Shown one piece after another: positions 1-8,401 of a stretch of 64,000 nucleotides of DNA (position 1 is its first letter; each line of letters starts with the position of its first letter). The notes under the pieces were generated by a model, which did no database searches, was not told the origin of the DNA, and was given only the letters and a program-made list of their open reading frames with translations. This DNA is from Massilia sp. IC2-477 (GTDB lineage Bacteria > Pseudomonadota > Gammaproteobacteria > Burkholderiales > Burkholderiaceae_D): the NCBI RefSeq assembly GCF_020707265.1, contig NZ_JAJFEQ010000002.1:310001-374000 (forward strand), given 5' to 3'. The translations under genes were made by a program, and so were the position numbers.

Positions 1-1131
1 GGCGACGTTGCAGATGGTCAGCGTGTGCGGCATGCCGAGGCTGCGCGCATGCTTCAGCGCAGCCAGGGTGTCGGCCGTCTCGCCGCTCTGCGAGATGGTG
101 ACGACCAGGGTCTGCGGGTGCGGGACGCTGTCGCGGTAGCGGTATTCGCTGGCGATCTCGACGTTGACCGGGACCTTGGCAATGCACTCGATCCAGTACT
201 TCGCGGTCAGACCGGCGTAGTAGCTGGTGCCGCAAGCCAGGATCAGCACACGATCGATTTCCTTGAACACGCCATAGGCACCGTCGCCGAACAGTTCCGG
301 CATGATGCCGGTTACACCTTCCAGGGTGTCGCCGATGACGCGCGGCTGCTCGAAGATTTCCTTCTGCATGTAGTGGCGGTACGGACCGAGCTCGGCGGCG
401 CCGGTGTGGGCGTGCACGGTTTTCACTTCACGCTCGACCGGGCGGCCTTCGGCGTCGACGATCCAGTAGCGCGCCAGTTGCAGGTCGACCACGTCGCCTT
501 CTTCCAGGTAAATGATCTGGTTGGTGGTGCCGGCCAGCGCCATGGCGTCGGAAGCAACGAAATTCTCGTTCTCGCCCACGCCGACGATCAGCGGCGAGCC
601 CTGGCGGGCGGCGACCACGCGGTGCGGTTCTTCACGCGAGAACACGGCGATCGCGTAGGCGCCGTGCAGGCGCTTGACGGCCTGCTGGACGGTGTCGAAC
701 AGGTCGCCGTTGTACATGTGGTCGACCAGGTGGGCGATCACCTCCGTATCGGTCTGGCTGGTGAATTCGTAGCCGAGGCCCTTCAGTTCGGTGCGCAGCT
801 CGTCGTGGTTCTCGATGATGCCGTTGTGGACAAGTGCGATGCGGGCATTGCCTTCGCTTGGAGAGAAGTGCGGGTGGGCGTTGTGCGATGCCGGCGCGCC
901 GTGGGTGGCCCAGCGGGTGTGGGCAATGCCGGTGAAGCCGTCGAGGCGGGCTTCGCGCACTTGCGTTTCCAGGTCGGCCACGCGCGAGGTGCTGCGCGAG
1001 CGGGTCAGCTTGCCGTCGAGGTGGACGGCAACGCCGCAGGAATCATACCCACGGTACTCCAGGCGTTTCAGGCCCTCGATCAGGACTGGGGTGATGTTGC
1101 GCTTGGCGACTGCACCGACGATACCGCACAT
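1..1131 (-). CDS. glmS: Glutamine--fructose-6-phosphate aminotransferase, N-terminal part (cut by window edge)
   Basis: GlmS makes glucosamine-6-phosphate from fructose-6-phosphate and glutamine, the entry to UDP-GlcNAc for peptidoglycan and LPS. The gene reads leftwards off the window, so only the first 377 codons of the usual roughly 600 are seen. The protein opens MCGIVGAV, so loss of Met exposes the N-terminal nucleophile Cys of a class II glutamine amidotransferase. TRWATHG (72-78) and HNGIIEN (102-108) are further glutaminase landmarks. The first sugar-isomerase (SIS) domain begins late in the visible part, with [12 protein letters not shown] and then SQSGETADT. glmU, a later enzyme of the same pathway, lies 765 bases to the right on the same strand, with an AsnC-type regulator between them. 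Confidence 0.97.
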   Translation of the reverse strand, partial: MCGIVGAVAKRNITPVLIEGLKRLEYRGYDSCGVAVHLDGKLTRSRSTSRVADLETQVREARLDGFTGIAHTRWATHGAPASHNAHPHFSPSEGNARIALVHNGIIENHDELRTELKGLGYEFTSQTDTEVIAHLVDHMYNGDLFDTVQQAVKRLHGAYAIAVFSREEPHRVVAARQGSPLIVGVGENENFVASDAMALAGTTNQIIYLEEGDVVDLQLARYWIVDAEGRPVEREVKTVHAHTGAAELGPYRHYMQKEIFEQPRVIGDTLEGVTGIMPELFGDGAYGVFKEIDRVLILACGTSYYAGLTAKYWIECIAKVPVNVEIASEYRYRDSVPHPQTLVVTISQSGETADTLAALKHARSLGMPHTLTICNVA

Positions 1132-1291
1132 GTTTGACCTCGTTTAAAGATTTGCAATAATACCTATCGTAGAGCAACTAGGTTGAAATAAGCTTTCAGA
1201 ATTCACGATCTTTTGATAGATTATTTCATCAGTCAAAAGCCATGAAATATTCTTTCATTCAGAGCAGAATTTTTGTTATTTATTTCAATTG

Positions 1292-1762
1292 ATGTCAGAT
1301 CAACTACCTTTAGACGAGCTCGATCGTCGCATCCTGAACGCATTGCAGACTGATGCATCGCATACGAATGCCGAATTGGCTGAACTTGTGCACGTGTCAC
1401 CGCCCACTTGTTTGCGCCGGGTAAAGCAGCTCACCGATGCCGGTGTCATCGAACGCCAGGTCGCGATCGTCGATCCGACCAAGGTCGGTGCCCGCTTGAG
1501 CGCCATCGTCGAGATTACGCTCGACGTGCAGGCTGCCGAACGCATGGACGAGTTCGAAAGCCTGGTGGCGCAGGAAGGCGCAGTGCTGCAGTGCTACCGC
1601 GTGTCCCCGGGCCCGGATTTCGTGCTGGTGGTGCAGGTGGCGGACATGCCCGCCTACCACGCGCTGGCGCACCGCCTGTTCACGGCGCATGCCAACGTGC
1701 GCAACGTGAAAGCTTATTTTTCGACCCACCGCGCCAAGTTCGACACCCGGATCGCGGTCTGA
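1292..1762 (+). CDS. Lrp/AsnC family transcriptional regulator
   Basis: A 156-residue protein with the standard Lrp/AsnC layout. An N-terminal winged helix-turn-helix covers about 5-60 (LDELDRRILNALQ, then NAELAELVHVSPPTCLRRVKQL as recognition region), followed by a RAM ligand-binding domain to the C-terminus. The ATG at 1292 is preferred over the TTG three bases upstream. The gene is divergent from glmS across a 160-base AT-rich gap that must hold both promoters, and it converges on glmU. Members of this family respond to amino acids. The ligand cannot be read from the sequence, and control of glmS is possible but is only inferred from the shared gap. Confidence 0.9.
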   Translation: MSDQLPLDELDRRILNALQTDASHTNAELAELVHVSPPTCLRRVKQLTDAGVIERQVAIVDPTKVGARLSAIVEITLDVQAAERMDEFESLVAQEGAVLQCYRVSPGPDFVLVVQVADMPAYHALAHRLFTAHANVRNVKAYFSTHRAKFDTRIAV

Positions 1763-1776
1763 GCCATACAGCAATC

Positions 1777-1867
1777 TGTGGATAAGTTTGTGGACTAGCA
1801 CCCGGAAAACCACAGGATAAGCATGTGTTTTTCCTGTGTTTTTCCTGTGTTTTTCCTGTGTCCTTCC
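1777..1867. repeat. Perfect DnaA box plus four tandem 11-bp repeats
   Basis: The gap between the convergent AsnC gene and glmU contains TGTGGATAA at 1777-1785, a perfect DnaA box (TTATCCACA) on the minus strand. It is followed by four head-to-tail copies of TGTGTTTTTCC at 1824-1834, 1835-1845, 1846-1856 and 1857-1867, the last with two changes. The 11-bp period puts each copy on about the same face of the helix. CCACAGGATAA at 1810-1820 resembles the unit on the other strand. I see no stem-loop terminator for either gene here. Confidence 0.75.
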
Positions 1868-1895
1868 TGTTGTTAGCCTGTAGATTGCCGGTGGA

Positions 1896-3272
1896 TTACT
1901 TCTTGGTTTTCACTGGGCGCGACCATCCTTCGATGGTCATTTGCTTCGGACGCGAGATGGTCAGCTTGCCGGCCGGCGCATCCTTGGTGAGGGTGGTGCC
2001 CGCACCCAGGGTTGCGCCCTTGCCGACGGTCACTGGCGCCACCAGTTGGCTGTCGCTGCCGATGAAGGCGTCGTCCTCGATCACGGTGCGGAACTTGTTG
2101 GCGCCGTCGTAATTGCAGGTGATGGTCCCGGCGCCGATGTTCACGCGCGAGCCGACGGTGGCGTCGCCCACGTAGGCCAGGTGATTGGCCTTGCTGTGCG
2201 CGGCGACCTGGCTGTTCTTGATCTCGACGAAGTTACCCACATGGACGTCTTCGCCCAGCTCGGTGCCGGGGCGCAGGCGCGCATAGGGGCCGATCTGCGA
2301 CTTGTCGCCGACCACCGCGTCCTCAATGTGGCAGAAGGGCTTGATCTGAGCCCCGGCGCCGACTTTTGCATTGACCAGCACGCAGTGCGGGCCGACCGTG
2401 ACGCCATCAAGCAGCTCGACGCGGCCTTCGAACACGCAGCCGACGTCGATCACGACATCGCGTCCGCAGATGAGTTCACCGCGCACGTCGATGCGGGCCG
2501 GATCCATCAGGGTGACGCCTTTTTCCAGCAGGGCATTGGCGATGTTCAGCTGGTGACGACGCTCGAGCTCGGCCAGTTGGACCTTGCTGTTGACGCCTGC
2601 CACTTCCCATTCGGCCGAAGGCTGGGCCGACACCACTGGCACGCCGTCTTGAACAGCCTGGGCCACGATATCGGTCAGGTAGTACTCGCCCTGCGCATTG
2701 TTGTTCGACAGCGCCGCCAACCATTTCTTAAGGTGCACGGTCGGGATGCACATGATGCCGCTGTTGATCTCGCGGATCGCGCGCTCGGCTTCAGTGGCGT
2801 CCTTTTCCTCGACGATGCGCACGATATTCCCGTTCTCGCGCACGATGCGGCCCAGGCCGAAGGGATTGGCCTGCTCCACGGTCAGGATGGCGAGCTTGTC
2901 CTTGCCGGCGGCCTCGACCAGGCGGCCGAGCGAGGCGGCGGTGGTCAGGGGCACGTCGCCGTACAGCACCAGGGTCGGCACGCTTTCGTCCAGCTGCGGC
3001 ACGGCCTGCATCACCGCATGGCCTGTACCCAGCTGGGGCTGCTGGAGCGCGGTCTCGATGTTGGCGCCGGTCTCCTGCGCCAGCTTGCCAACCATCTCGG
3101 GCACCGCTGCGCCCCCGTGCCCGTAAATCACGCATAATTTACTCGGCGATAAGCTGCGGGCGGTATCGATTACATGGCGCAACAGCGGCTTCCCTGCCAA
3201 TGGATGCAAGACTTTTGGCAGTGCGGACTGCATGCGTTTTCCCATGCCGGCGGCGAGGATCACAACGTTCAT
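1896..3272 (-). CDS. glmU: Bifunctional N-acetylglucosamine-1-phosphate uridyltransferase / glucosamine-1-phosphate acetyltransferase
   Basis: GlmU acetylates glucosamine-1-phosphate and then couples it to UTP, giving UDP-GlcNAc. At 458 residues it has the usual family length. The N-terminal nucleotidyltransferase half carries LAAGMGKRM (6-14) with the UTP-binding glycines and Lys/Arg. The C-terminal half is a left-handed beta-helix of hexapeptide repeats, for example [14 protein letters not shown] and [10 protein letters not shown], followed by [12 protein letters not shown] and [13 protein letters not shown], which form the acetyltransferase site. It starts 25 bases from the divergent lipoprotein gene at 3298. 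Pairing with glmS on the same strand resembles the glmUS order of many proteobacteria, here split by a regulator gene. Confidence 0.97.
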   Translation of the reverse strand: MNVVILAAGMGKRMQSALPKVLHPLAGKPLLRHVIDTARSLSPSKLCVIYGHGGAAVPEMVGKLAQETGANIETALQQPQLGTGHAVMQAVPQLDESVPTLVLYGDVPLTTAASLGRLVEAAGKDKLAILTVEQANPFGLGRIVRENGNIVRIVEEKDATEAERAIREINSGIMCIPTVHLKKWLAALSNNNAQGEYYLTDIVAQAVQDGVPVVSAQPSAEWEVAGVNSKVQLAELERRHQLNIANALLEKGVTLMDPARIDVRGELICGRDVVIDVGCVFEGRVELLDGVTVGPHCVLVNAKVGAGAQIKPFCHIEDAVVGDKSQIGPYARLRPGTELGEDVHVGNFVEIKNSQVAAHSKANHLAYVGDATVGSRVNIGAGTITCNYDGANKFRTVIEDDAFIGSDSQLVAPVTVGKGATLGAGTTLTKDAPAGKLTISRPKQMTIEGWSRPVKTKK

Positions 3273-3297
3273 ATGCCGTTCTCAAAAAGTTGAAAAT

Positions 3298-4191
3298 ATG
3301 AAAAAGTTTAACACGCAAGAGTCCTTGTTCCAGCGCACTATTGCGCTATGCATGGTGGCGCTGTTCGCGCTCCTCGCAGCTTGCAGTTCGGTGCGTTTCA
3401 CCTATAACCAAGGCGATACCTTACTGTATTGGTGGTTGGATTCCTATGCCGATCTGGAAGGCAACCAGGCCGACATTGCCAAGCGCGACATCGACAATCT
3501 GTTCAAATGGCATCGCCAGACCCAGCTGCGCGACTACGCGGCATTGCTGGGCAATATGCAGCGCCAGCTCGCCGGCAACCCGACCCAGGCCGACCTGATC
3601 AACCTGTACAAGGAAATCCGCGTCCGAGGCGAACGTCTGGCCGGCCATGCCGTGCCGGAAATGACCACTCTGGCACTGTCGCTCAAACCAGACCAGATTG
3701 CCGATATCGAGCGCAAATTTATTTCGAAAAACGCGGAATATCGGAAGAAATTTATTGAAGGCAGTACCGAAAAGCGCCAGCGCGCCCGCTTCAAGAAGGC
3801 CATGGACCAGCTGGAACTCTGGTTCGGCAACTTCAGCAGCGAACAGCAGGAGACCCTGCGCAAGACCATGGACGCACGCCCGCTCGACAACGAGATCTGG
3901 CTGGAGGAACGGGTTTGGCGCCAGCGCCGCATCCTCAGTCTGCTGCGCAAGTTCCAGCAGGAGAAACCGAACCGCGAGCAGGCCGCCGCCCAGATCACGG
4001 CGATGCAGCGCGAACTGTTCAGCCGCATGGATTCGCCCGAGCGCAAGCCCTTCTATGACACCAGCGTCGACCAGACCACGAAGTTCATCCTGACTGCGAT
4101 CCGCATTGCCACCCCGGCGCAAAAGAAACACGCCCAGGAGCGCATGCAGGGCTGGATCAATGATTTCAACGCCCTCGCGGCCGGGAAGTAG
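3298..4191 (+). CDS. DUF6279-type lipoprotein
   Basis: A 297-residue predicted lipoprotein of unknown function. The start at 3298 gives an N-terminus MKKFNTQESLFQ, a hydrophobic stretch and the lipobox LAAC with the acylated Cys at 29. The in-frame upstream ATG at 3232 would bury this signal peptide and overlap glmU. The mature protein is highly charged and probably helical, with repeated WHRQTQLRDY-like and ERVWRQRRILSLL-like segments and no catalytic motif that I recognise. I assign it to DUF6279 from memory of the characteristic RFTYNQGDTLLYWWLDSY opening after the lipid-bearing Cys. It is upstream of rsmD on the same strand, separated by a perfect stem-loop. Confidence 0.8.
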   Translation: MKKFNTQESLFQRTIALCMVALFALLAACSSVRFTYNQGDTLLYWWLDSYADLEGNQADIAKRDIDNLFKWHRQTQLRDYAALLGNMQRQLAGNPTQADLINLYKEIRVRGERLAGHAVPEMTTLALSLKPDQIADIERKFISKNAEYRKKFIEGSTEKRQRARFKKAMDQLELWFGNFSSEQQETLRKTMDARPLDNEIWLEERVWRQRRILSLLRKFQQEKPNREQAAAQITAMQRELFSRMDSPERKPFYDTSVDQTTKFILTAIRIATPAQKKHAQERMQGWINDFNALAAGK

Positions 4192-4200
4192 CCAAGAATA

Positions 4201-4231
4201 GGCGGCACTATGCCCATGCTATAGTGCCGCC
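4201..4231 (+). other. Perfect 11-bp stem-loop between the lipoprotein gene and rsmD
   Basis: GGCGGCACTAT at 4201-4211 and ATAGTGCCGCC at 4221-4231 form a perfect 11-bp inverted repeat with a 9-base loop. It starts nine bases after the lipoprotein stop and ends one base before the rsmD ATG at 4233. No T-tract follows, so it does not look like an intrinsic terminator. It could fold in the mRNA and cover the rsmD ribosome-binding region, or act as a protein-binding site. Confidence 0.75.
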
Positions 4232-4232
4232 C

Positions 4233-4883
4233 ATGCAAAAGAAGTCCTCCAAACCCCACAGTTCCCATAGCCACGGGGCGCCGCGTCTCGCCCCGCGCCA
4301 AGTGCGCATCATCGGCGGCGCCTGGAAACGCGCGCTGCTGCCGGTCCTCGATGCCGAAGGCCTGCGTCCCACCCCTGACCGCGTGCGCGAGACCGTGTTC
4401 AACTGGATCCGCCACCAGCTCGGCGGCGATCTGGAGGGCGCCAGCTTCCTCGACCTGTTCGCCGGCTCGGGCGCACTCGGCTTCGAAGCGGCCAGCCGCG
4501 GCGCGGTGATGGTGACGATGGTGGACAACCATGGCCCGGCGGCACGCCAGCTGGAAGCCAACCGCGACAAGCTGAAAGCGGACAACGTGAAAGTGCTGCG
4601 CGCCGACGCGCTGGCGCTGGTCAAAGACCTGGCGGCACGCGGCCAGCGTTTCGACGTGATCTTCCTCGATCCGCCCTACCAGCTGGGCCTGCTCAGCCAG
4701 ATCCTGCCGCTGTGCCCGGCCATCCTGAACGAGGGCGGCATGGTCTATGCCGAGACCGGCGCCGCCCTGCCTTTCGAAGACACGGAATTGCCCGACTGGC
4801 TGGCCGGCTGGGATGCAATCCGGGACGACAAGGCCGGCATGGTCTATTACTACCTGCTGAAATTGCACACAGACGAGGCTTAG
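4233..4883 (+). CDS. rsmD: 16S rRNA (guanine(966)-N(2))-methyltransferase
   Basis: RsmD methylates G966 of 16S rRNA in the assembled 30S subunit using S-adenosylmethionine. The 216-residue product has the SAM-binding motif DLFAGSG (74-80), followed by ALGFEAASRGA, and the N6/N2-methyltransferase motif DPPY (146-149). The N-terminal segment RIIGGAWKRALL is also typical. The ATG at 4233 is chosen over the GTG at 4224, which lies inside the stem-loop. coaD follows 111 bases later, the common rsmD-coaD pairing of proteobacteria. Confidence 0.95.
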   Translation: MQKKSSKPHSSHSHGAPRLAPRQVRIIGGAWKRALLPVLDAEGLRPTPDRVRETVFNWIRHQLGGDLEGASFLDLFAGSGALGFEAASRGAVMVTMVDNHGPAARQLEANRDKLKADNVKVLRADALALVKDLAARGQRFDVIFLDPPYQLGLLSQILPLCPAILNEGGMVYAETGAALPFEDTELPDWLAGWDAIRDDKAGMVYYYLLKLHTDEA

Positions 4884-4967
4884 TCCTTAAAAACTGCACA
4901 AGAATTGGGCAAAACCAGCCCCTTGCTGGGGCGACTGCCGGATTTTCAGGCATAATGCGCGTTCTGA

Positions 4968-5778
<811 letters not shown>

Positions 5779-5783
5779 TCCCG

Positions 5784-5812
5784 AGCCGGCTTCCATGCCG
5801 GCTTTTCTTTTT
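5784..5812 (+). terminator. Intrinsic terminator of the rsmD-coaD-ferredoxin group
   Basis: AGCCGGC (5784-5790), loop TTCCAT and GCCGGCT (5797-5803) form a GC-rich stem followed by TTTTCTTTTT. It starts five bases after the ferredoxin stop. Confidence 0.85.
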
Positions 5813-5894
5813 CCATTGTCACTGACGCGCCAATGCCCCGCCGGCGCACGCGCACGAACAGGGTGTGCGCAGGCCAAGTGCTATCCTGATTGGC

Positions 5895-6446
5895 ATGGAT
5901 GCGCCACACGATCATGAGGAAGCAATTCCCTCCACCGTGCACGAACATGTCGGCACGGTGTCGGAATTCTATGCGCGCCATGAAGAGCAAACCACGCCGG
6001 CGCAGCGCATCGTCGAGAAGATCAGTATCTTCCTCGGCAGTCCGGCCTATGTCGCCGGCAACCTGGTCTTCGTCGTCCTGTGGATCATCTGGAACCTGGC
6101 GGCGCCCGAACTCGGGTTCGACCAATGGGATGAGCCGCCCTTCTTCTGGCTGCAGGGCTTGATTGCCCTGAATGCCTTCATCATCTCCACCACCGTGCTG
6201 ATTCGCCAGAATCGCATGTCCGCCCTCGCCAACCAGCACGCCCACCTCGACCTGCAGGTCAATTTGCTGGCCGACGAAAAGACTAGCAAGATCATCGAGA
6301 TGCTGGACGAGCTCCGGCGCGACCTGCCCAACGTCCGGGACAAGGTCGACCGCAAGGCCGAAGAACTCGCCAAACCGACCGATACCGGCGCTGTCATCTC
6401 GATCATTGAGGAAGCGTCCGAACAGCTCAACTGCAAACACAAGTAA
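5895..6446 (+). CDS. DUF1003 domain membrane protein
   Basis: A 183-residue inner-membrane protein of the DUF1003 family, function unknown. The ATG at 5895 is used because the upstream alternative at 5865 adds only unrelated residues and lacks support. A hydrophilic N-terminus is followed by two membrane segments, AYVAGNLVFVVLWIIWNLAA and LQGLIALNAFIISTTVLI. The stretch between and after them includes the family-typical WDEPPFFWLQG, RQNRM and a HLDLQVNLLADEKTSKI region. The C-terminal third is charged and probably helical in the cytoplasm. It stands alone after a terminator, with an AT-richer gap downstream. Confidence 0.88.
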   Translation: MDAPHDHEEAIPSTVHEHVGTVSEFYARHEEQTTPAQRIVEKISIFLGSPAYVAGNLVFVVLWIIWNLAAPELGFDQWDEPPFFWLQGLIALNAFIISTTVLIRQNRMSALANQHAHLDLQVNLLADEKTSKIIEMLDELRRDLPNVRDKVDRKAEELAKPTDTGAVISIIEEASEQLNCKHK

Positions 6447-6882
6447 TTCACTGTGCACGGCACGAACATGCCTTGAGGACCGGGGCAGGCAGGCGTTCGC
6501 CTTCGTTTTAACCAATATTCACCATAAACGCTGAATAGAACGTGAAATCTGTTTAACATCAGCCATTACACATCCATATTCTTTTTTCTTTGCGCTAACG
6601 GAAGATAAAAGCGATTATTTGCTTCGGCTTCCTTACCGATCGAACACCTGCGCTATGTTCCGCCTTCCCCCAACATTCCGCAGGCAAGATAGGGCCATTT
6701 GCTCCGATTTATCCGCTCTGCATGAACGTCGAGAGGACTTGGCCATCGATCACTTTTTAACTCTTCGTGAATTTTGTTAAATCGCCGAGGCCTGAAAACC
6801 CGGGTGACGAAGAGTCACCGCAGGCTCAACGCCGAATGGTCGACAAACGAGAGGGAAAGGCCGAAACCGGAGAGAACGGACG
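6447..6882. other. AT-richer intergenic stretch without a recognisable gene
   Basis: About 436 bases between DUF1003 and the terminator of the small membrane peptide. The part from roughly 6510 to 6780 is visibly richer in A and T than its surroundings (for example ATATTCTTTTTTCTTTGCG) and has no open frame with the codon pattern of the neighbours. I see no tRNA fold or clear promoter pair. It may hold regulatory sequence or a small RNA, or be decayed DNA. Confidence 0.5.
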
Positions 6883-6917
6883 AAAAAAAACGCGGCGTCC
6901 GAATCGGAGGCCGCGTT
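6883..6917 (-). terminator. Intrinsic terminator of the small membrane-peptide gene
   Basis: On the minus strand AACGCGGC (6917-6910) pairs with GCCGCGTT (6896-6889), and the stem runs into a run of T complementary to the A-tract at 6883-6890. It lies about 20 bases past the stop of the gene at 6936-7130, which supports that gene being expressed. Confidence 0.85.
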
Positions 6918-6935
6918 TAAACGGAGGAATGGGGA

Positions 6936-7130
6936 TCAGCGCTTGGCCAGGTGGGCCTTGGGCGGGCGCGGGCGCACGGCCAGGACGGCGGCGCGGCCGA
7001 TGCCGACCAGCAGCGGGCGGAAGAACATGGCGACGCCACCCAGCAGCGCCACACCGGTGGCGGTACGAACGACCTGGCCGACTGGAACGGCGGCAACTGC
7101 GGTCTGGATGAGGGTGAGCGAGGCAGACAT
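6936..7130 (-). CDS. Small hypothetical membrane peptide
   Basis: A 64-residue product starting MSASLTLIQTAVAAV, with a hydrophobic central stretch (ATGVALLGGVAMFFRPLLVGIG) and a basic, proline-rich tail ending RPRPPKAHLAKR. It is a likely single-pass inner-membrane peptide with a positively charged cytoplasmic end. No family is recognised. Support for it being real comes from base composition typical of coding DNA here and from a strong dedicated terminator just downstream. An in-frame ATG at 7157 would add nine polar residues. The ATG at 7130 is preferred because the hydrophobic part follows directly. It is divergent from the LysR gene at 7270. Confidence 0.6.
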   Translation of the reverse strand: MSASLTLIQTAVAAVPVGQVVRTATGVALLGGVAMFFRPLLVGIGRAAVLAVRPRPPKAHLAKR

Positions 7131-7269
7131 GGTGTTGATAATTGTTGAGTTGTGCACAGCATAGTGCGATGCAACATATAAATCTAATTTTGTTCACTGA
7201 TGACGCTTATGCATTCTGTGAATACTTGAGGTACACTGGGAGCATCTGTATTGCCATCGATAAGTTCCC

Positions 7270-8226
7270 ATGAGCTTTCTGACGCTTGACCTGAACCTGC
7301 TGCGCGTCTTCGACGCAGTGATGACCGAGCAAAACCTCACCCGCGCCGCCGGGCACCTCGCGATGACCCAGCCGGCCGTTTCCAACGCCATCAAGCGGCT
7401 GCGCGAAAGTCTGGGGGACGAACTCCTGATCCGCACCGCCTATGGCGTCAAGCCGACGCCGCGCGCCGAAGCGCTATGGCCGGCCGTGCGCCAGGCCCTG
7501 GCTGCGCTGGAAGCGGCCGTGATGCCGGAAACCTTCGACGTTTCCAAGGCCCAGGCCACCTTCCGCATGGCGATGGCCGACGCTACCGCCGCCCTGTGGC
7601 TGCCGTCACTGATGCGCTCGATCGAACGCGAAGCGCCGGGCGTGAACATCCGCATGGTGCCCCTCACCACGCGCGAACCGCGGCCGATGCTGCTGCGTGG
7701 CGACATCGACCTCGCGGTCGGCTTCTTCCCGGGGGTGGCGGCCCAGCTGTCCTACGAAACGGGTTCGCCGATCCGCCACGAGCGCCTGTACTCGGGCGTC
7801 TACGTGTGCGTGATGCGCAAGGACCACCCGCTGGCCAAGGAAAAGCTCGACCTCGACACCTATTGCAAGGCGAATCACCTCCTGGTGAGCTTCTCGGGCC
7901 GCGCCCACGGCCTGGTGGACGAAGCGCTGGCCCAGATCGGGCGCGAGCGCCGCATCCTGCTGACCGTAAACCAGTTCTTCACGGCAGGGCGCGTGGTGGC
8001 GAATTCGGACCTGATCACGGTACTGCCGAAGCACCTGATGGTGTCCACCGGCATGACCGACGCGCTGGTCTGGCGCGAACTGCCCTTCCAGCTGCCGGCC
8101 GTGCACCTCGACATGCTCTGGCACGAGCGCGACGGCCGCAGCCCGGCGCACCGCTGGCTGCGCAAGAACCTGGAAAGCATGGCAGAAAGCGCCTCACCCA
8201 AAACCGGCGCCAGGAAAGTGGTCTAG
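7270..8226 (+). CDS. LysR family transcriptional regulator
   Basis: A 318-residue LysR-type regulator. The N-terminal winged helix-turn-helix is clear: LDLNLLRVFDAVM (6-18), then LTRAAGHLAMTQPAVSNAIK as the recognition region, and RLRESLGDELLIR. A linker helix leads to a periplasmic-binding-like effector domain (FRMAMADATAALW, then DLAVGFFPG, typical of the NodD/LeuO-like branch). LysR proteins usually control a divergent neighbour. Here that is only the small membrane peptide, so the target is uncertain. A terminator-like hairpin lies right after the stop. Confidence 0.93.
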   Translation: MSFLTLDLNLLRVFDAVMTEQNLTRAAGHLAMTQPAVSNAIKRLRESLGDELLIRTAYGVKPTPRAEALWPAVRQALAALEAAVMPETFDVSKAQATFRMAMADATAALWLPSLMRSIEREAPGVNIRMVPLTTREPRPMLLRGDIDLAVGFFPGVAAQLSYETGSPIRHERLYSGVYVCVMRKDHPLAKEKLDLDTYCKANHLLVSFSGRAHGLVDEALAQIGRERRILLTVNQFFTAGRVVANSDLITVLPKHLMVSTGMTDALVWRELPFQLPAVHLDMLWHERDGRSPAHRWLRKNLESMAESASPKTGARKVV

Positions 8227-8234
8227 AACACTGC

Positions 8235-8264
8235 ATGCCGGCATCGTTGCCGGCATCGTTTTTT
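8235..8264 (+). terminator. Probable intrinsic terminator after the LysR gene
   Basis: ATGCCGGCA (8235-8243), loop TCGT and TGCCGGCAT (8248-8256) form a perfect 9-bp stem, then CG and six T. The two bases between stem and T-run make it slightly less ideal than usual. Confidence 0.7.
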
Positions 8265-8401
8265 CCGCCTGCAAGATCCGCCTCCGGAACCGCTTTCGAG
8301 CCCTGTCCGGCTTTGTGATACCTCGTCCCGGCTCGTCCCGCTGCACCCTACATTGAGAGAGGCGCATGCACGGTGCATGCGCCTACCAATGGGAGGTAAG
8401 C

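Noticed and set aside
1824-1867. Tandem repeat considered as a CRISPR fragment
   Set aside because: Units are 11 bases with no spacers and no cas genes are present.
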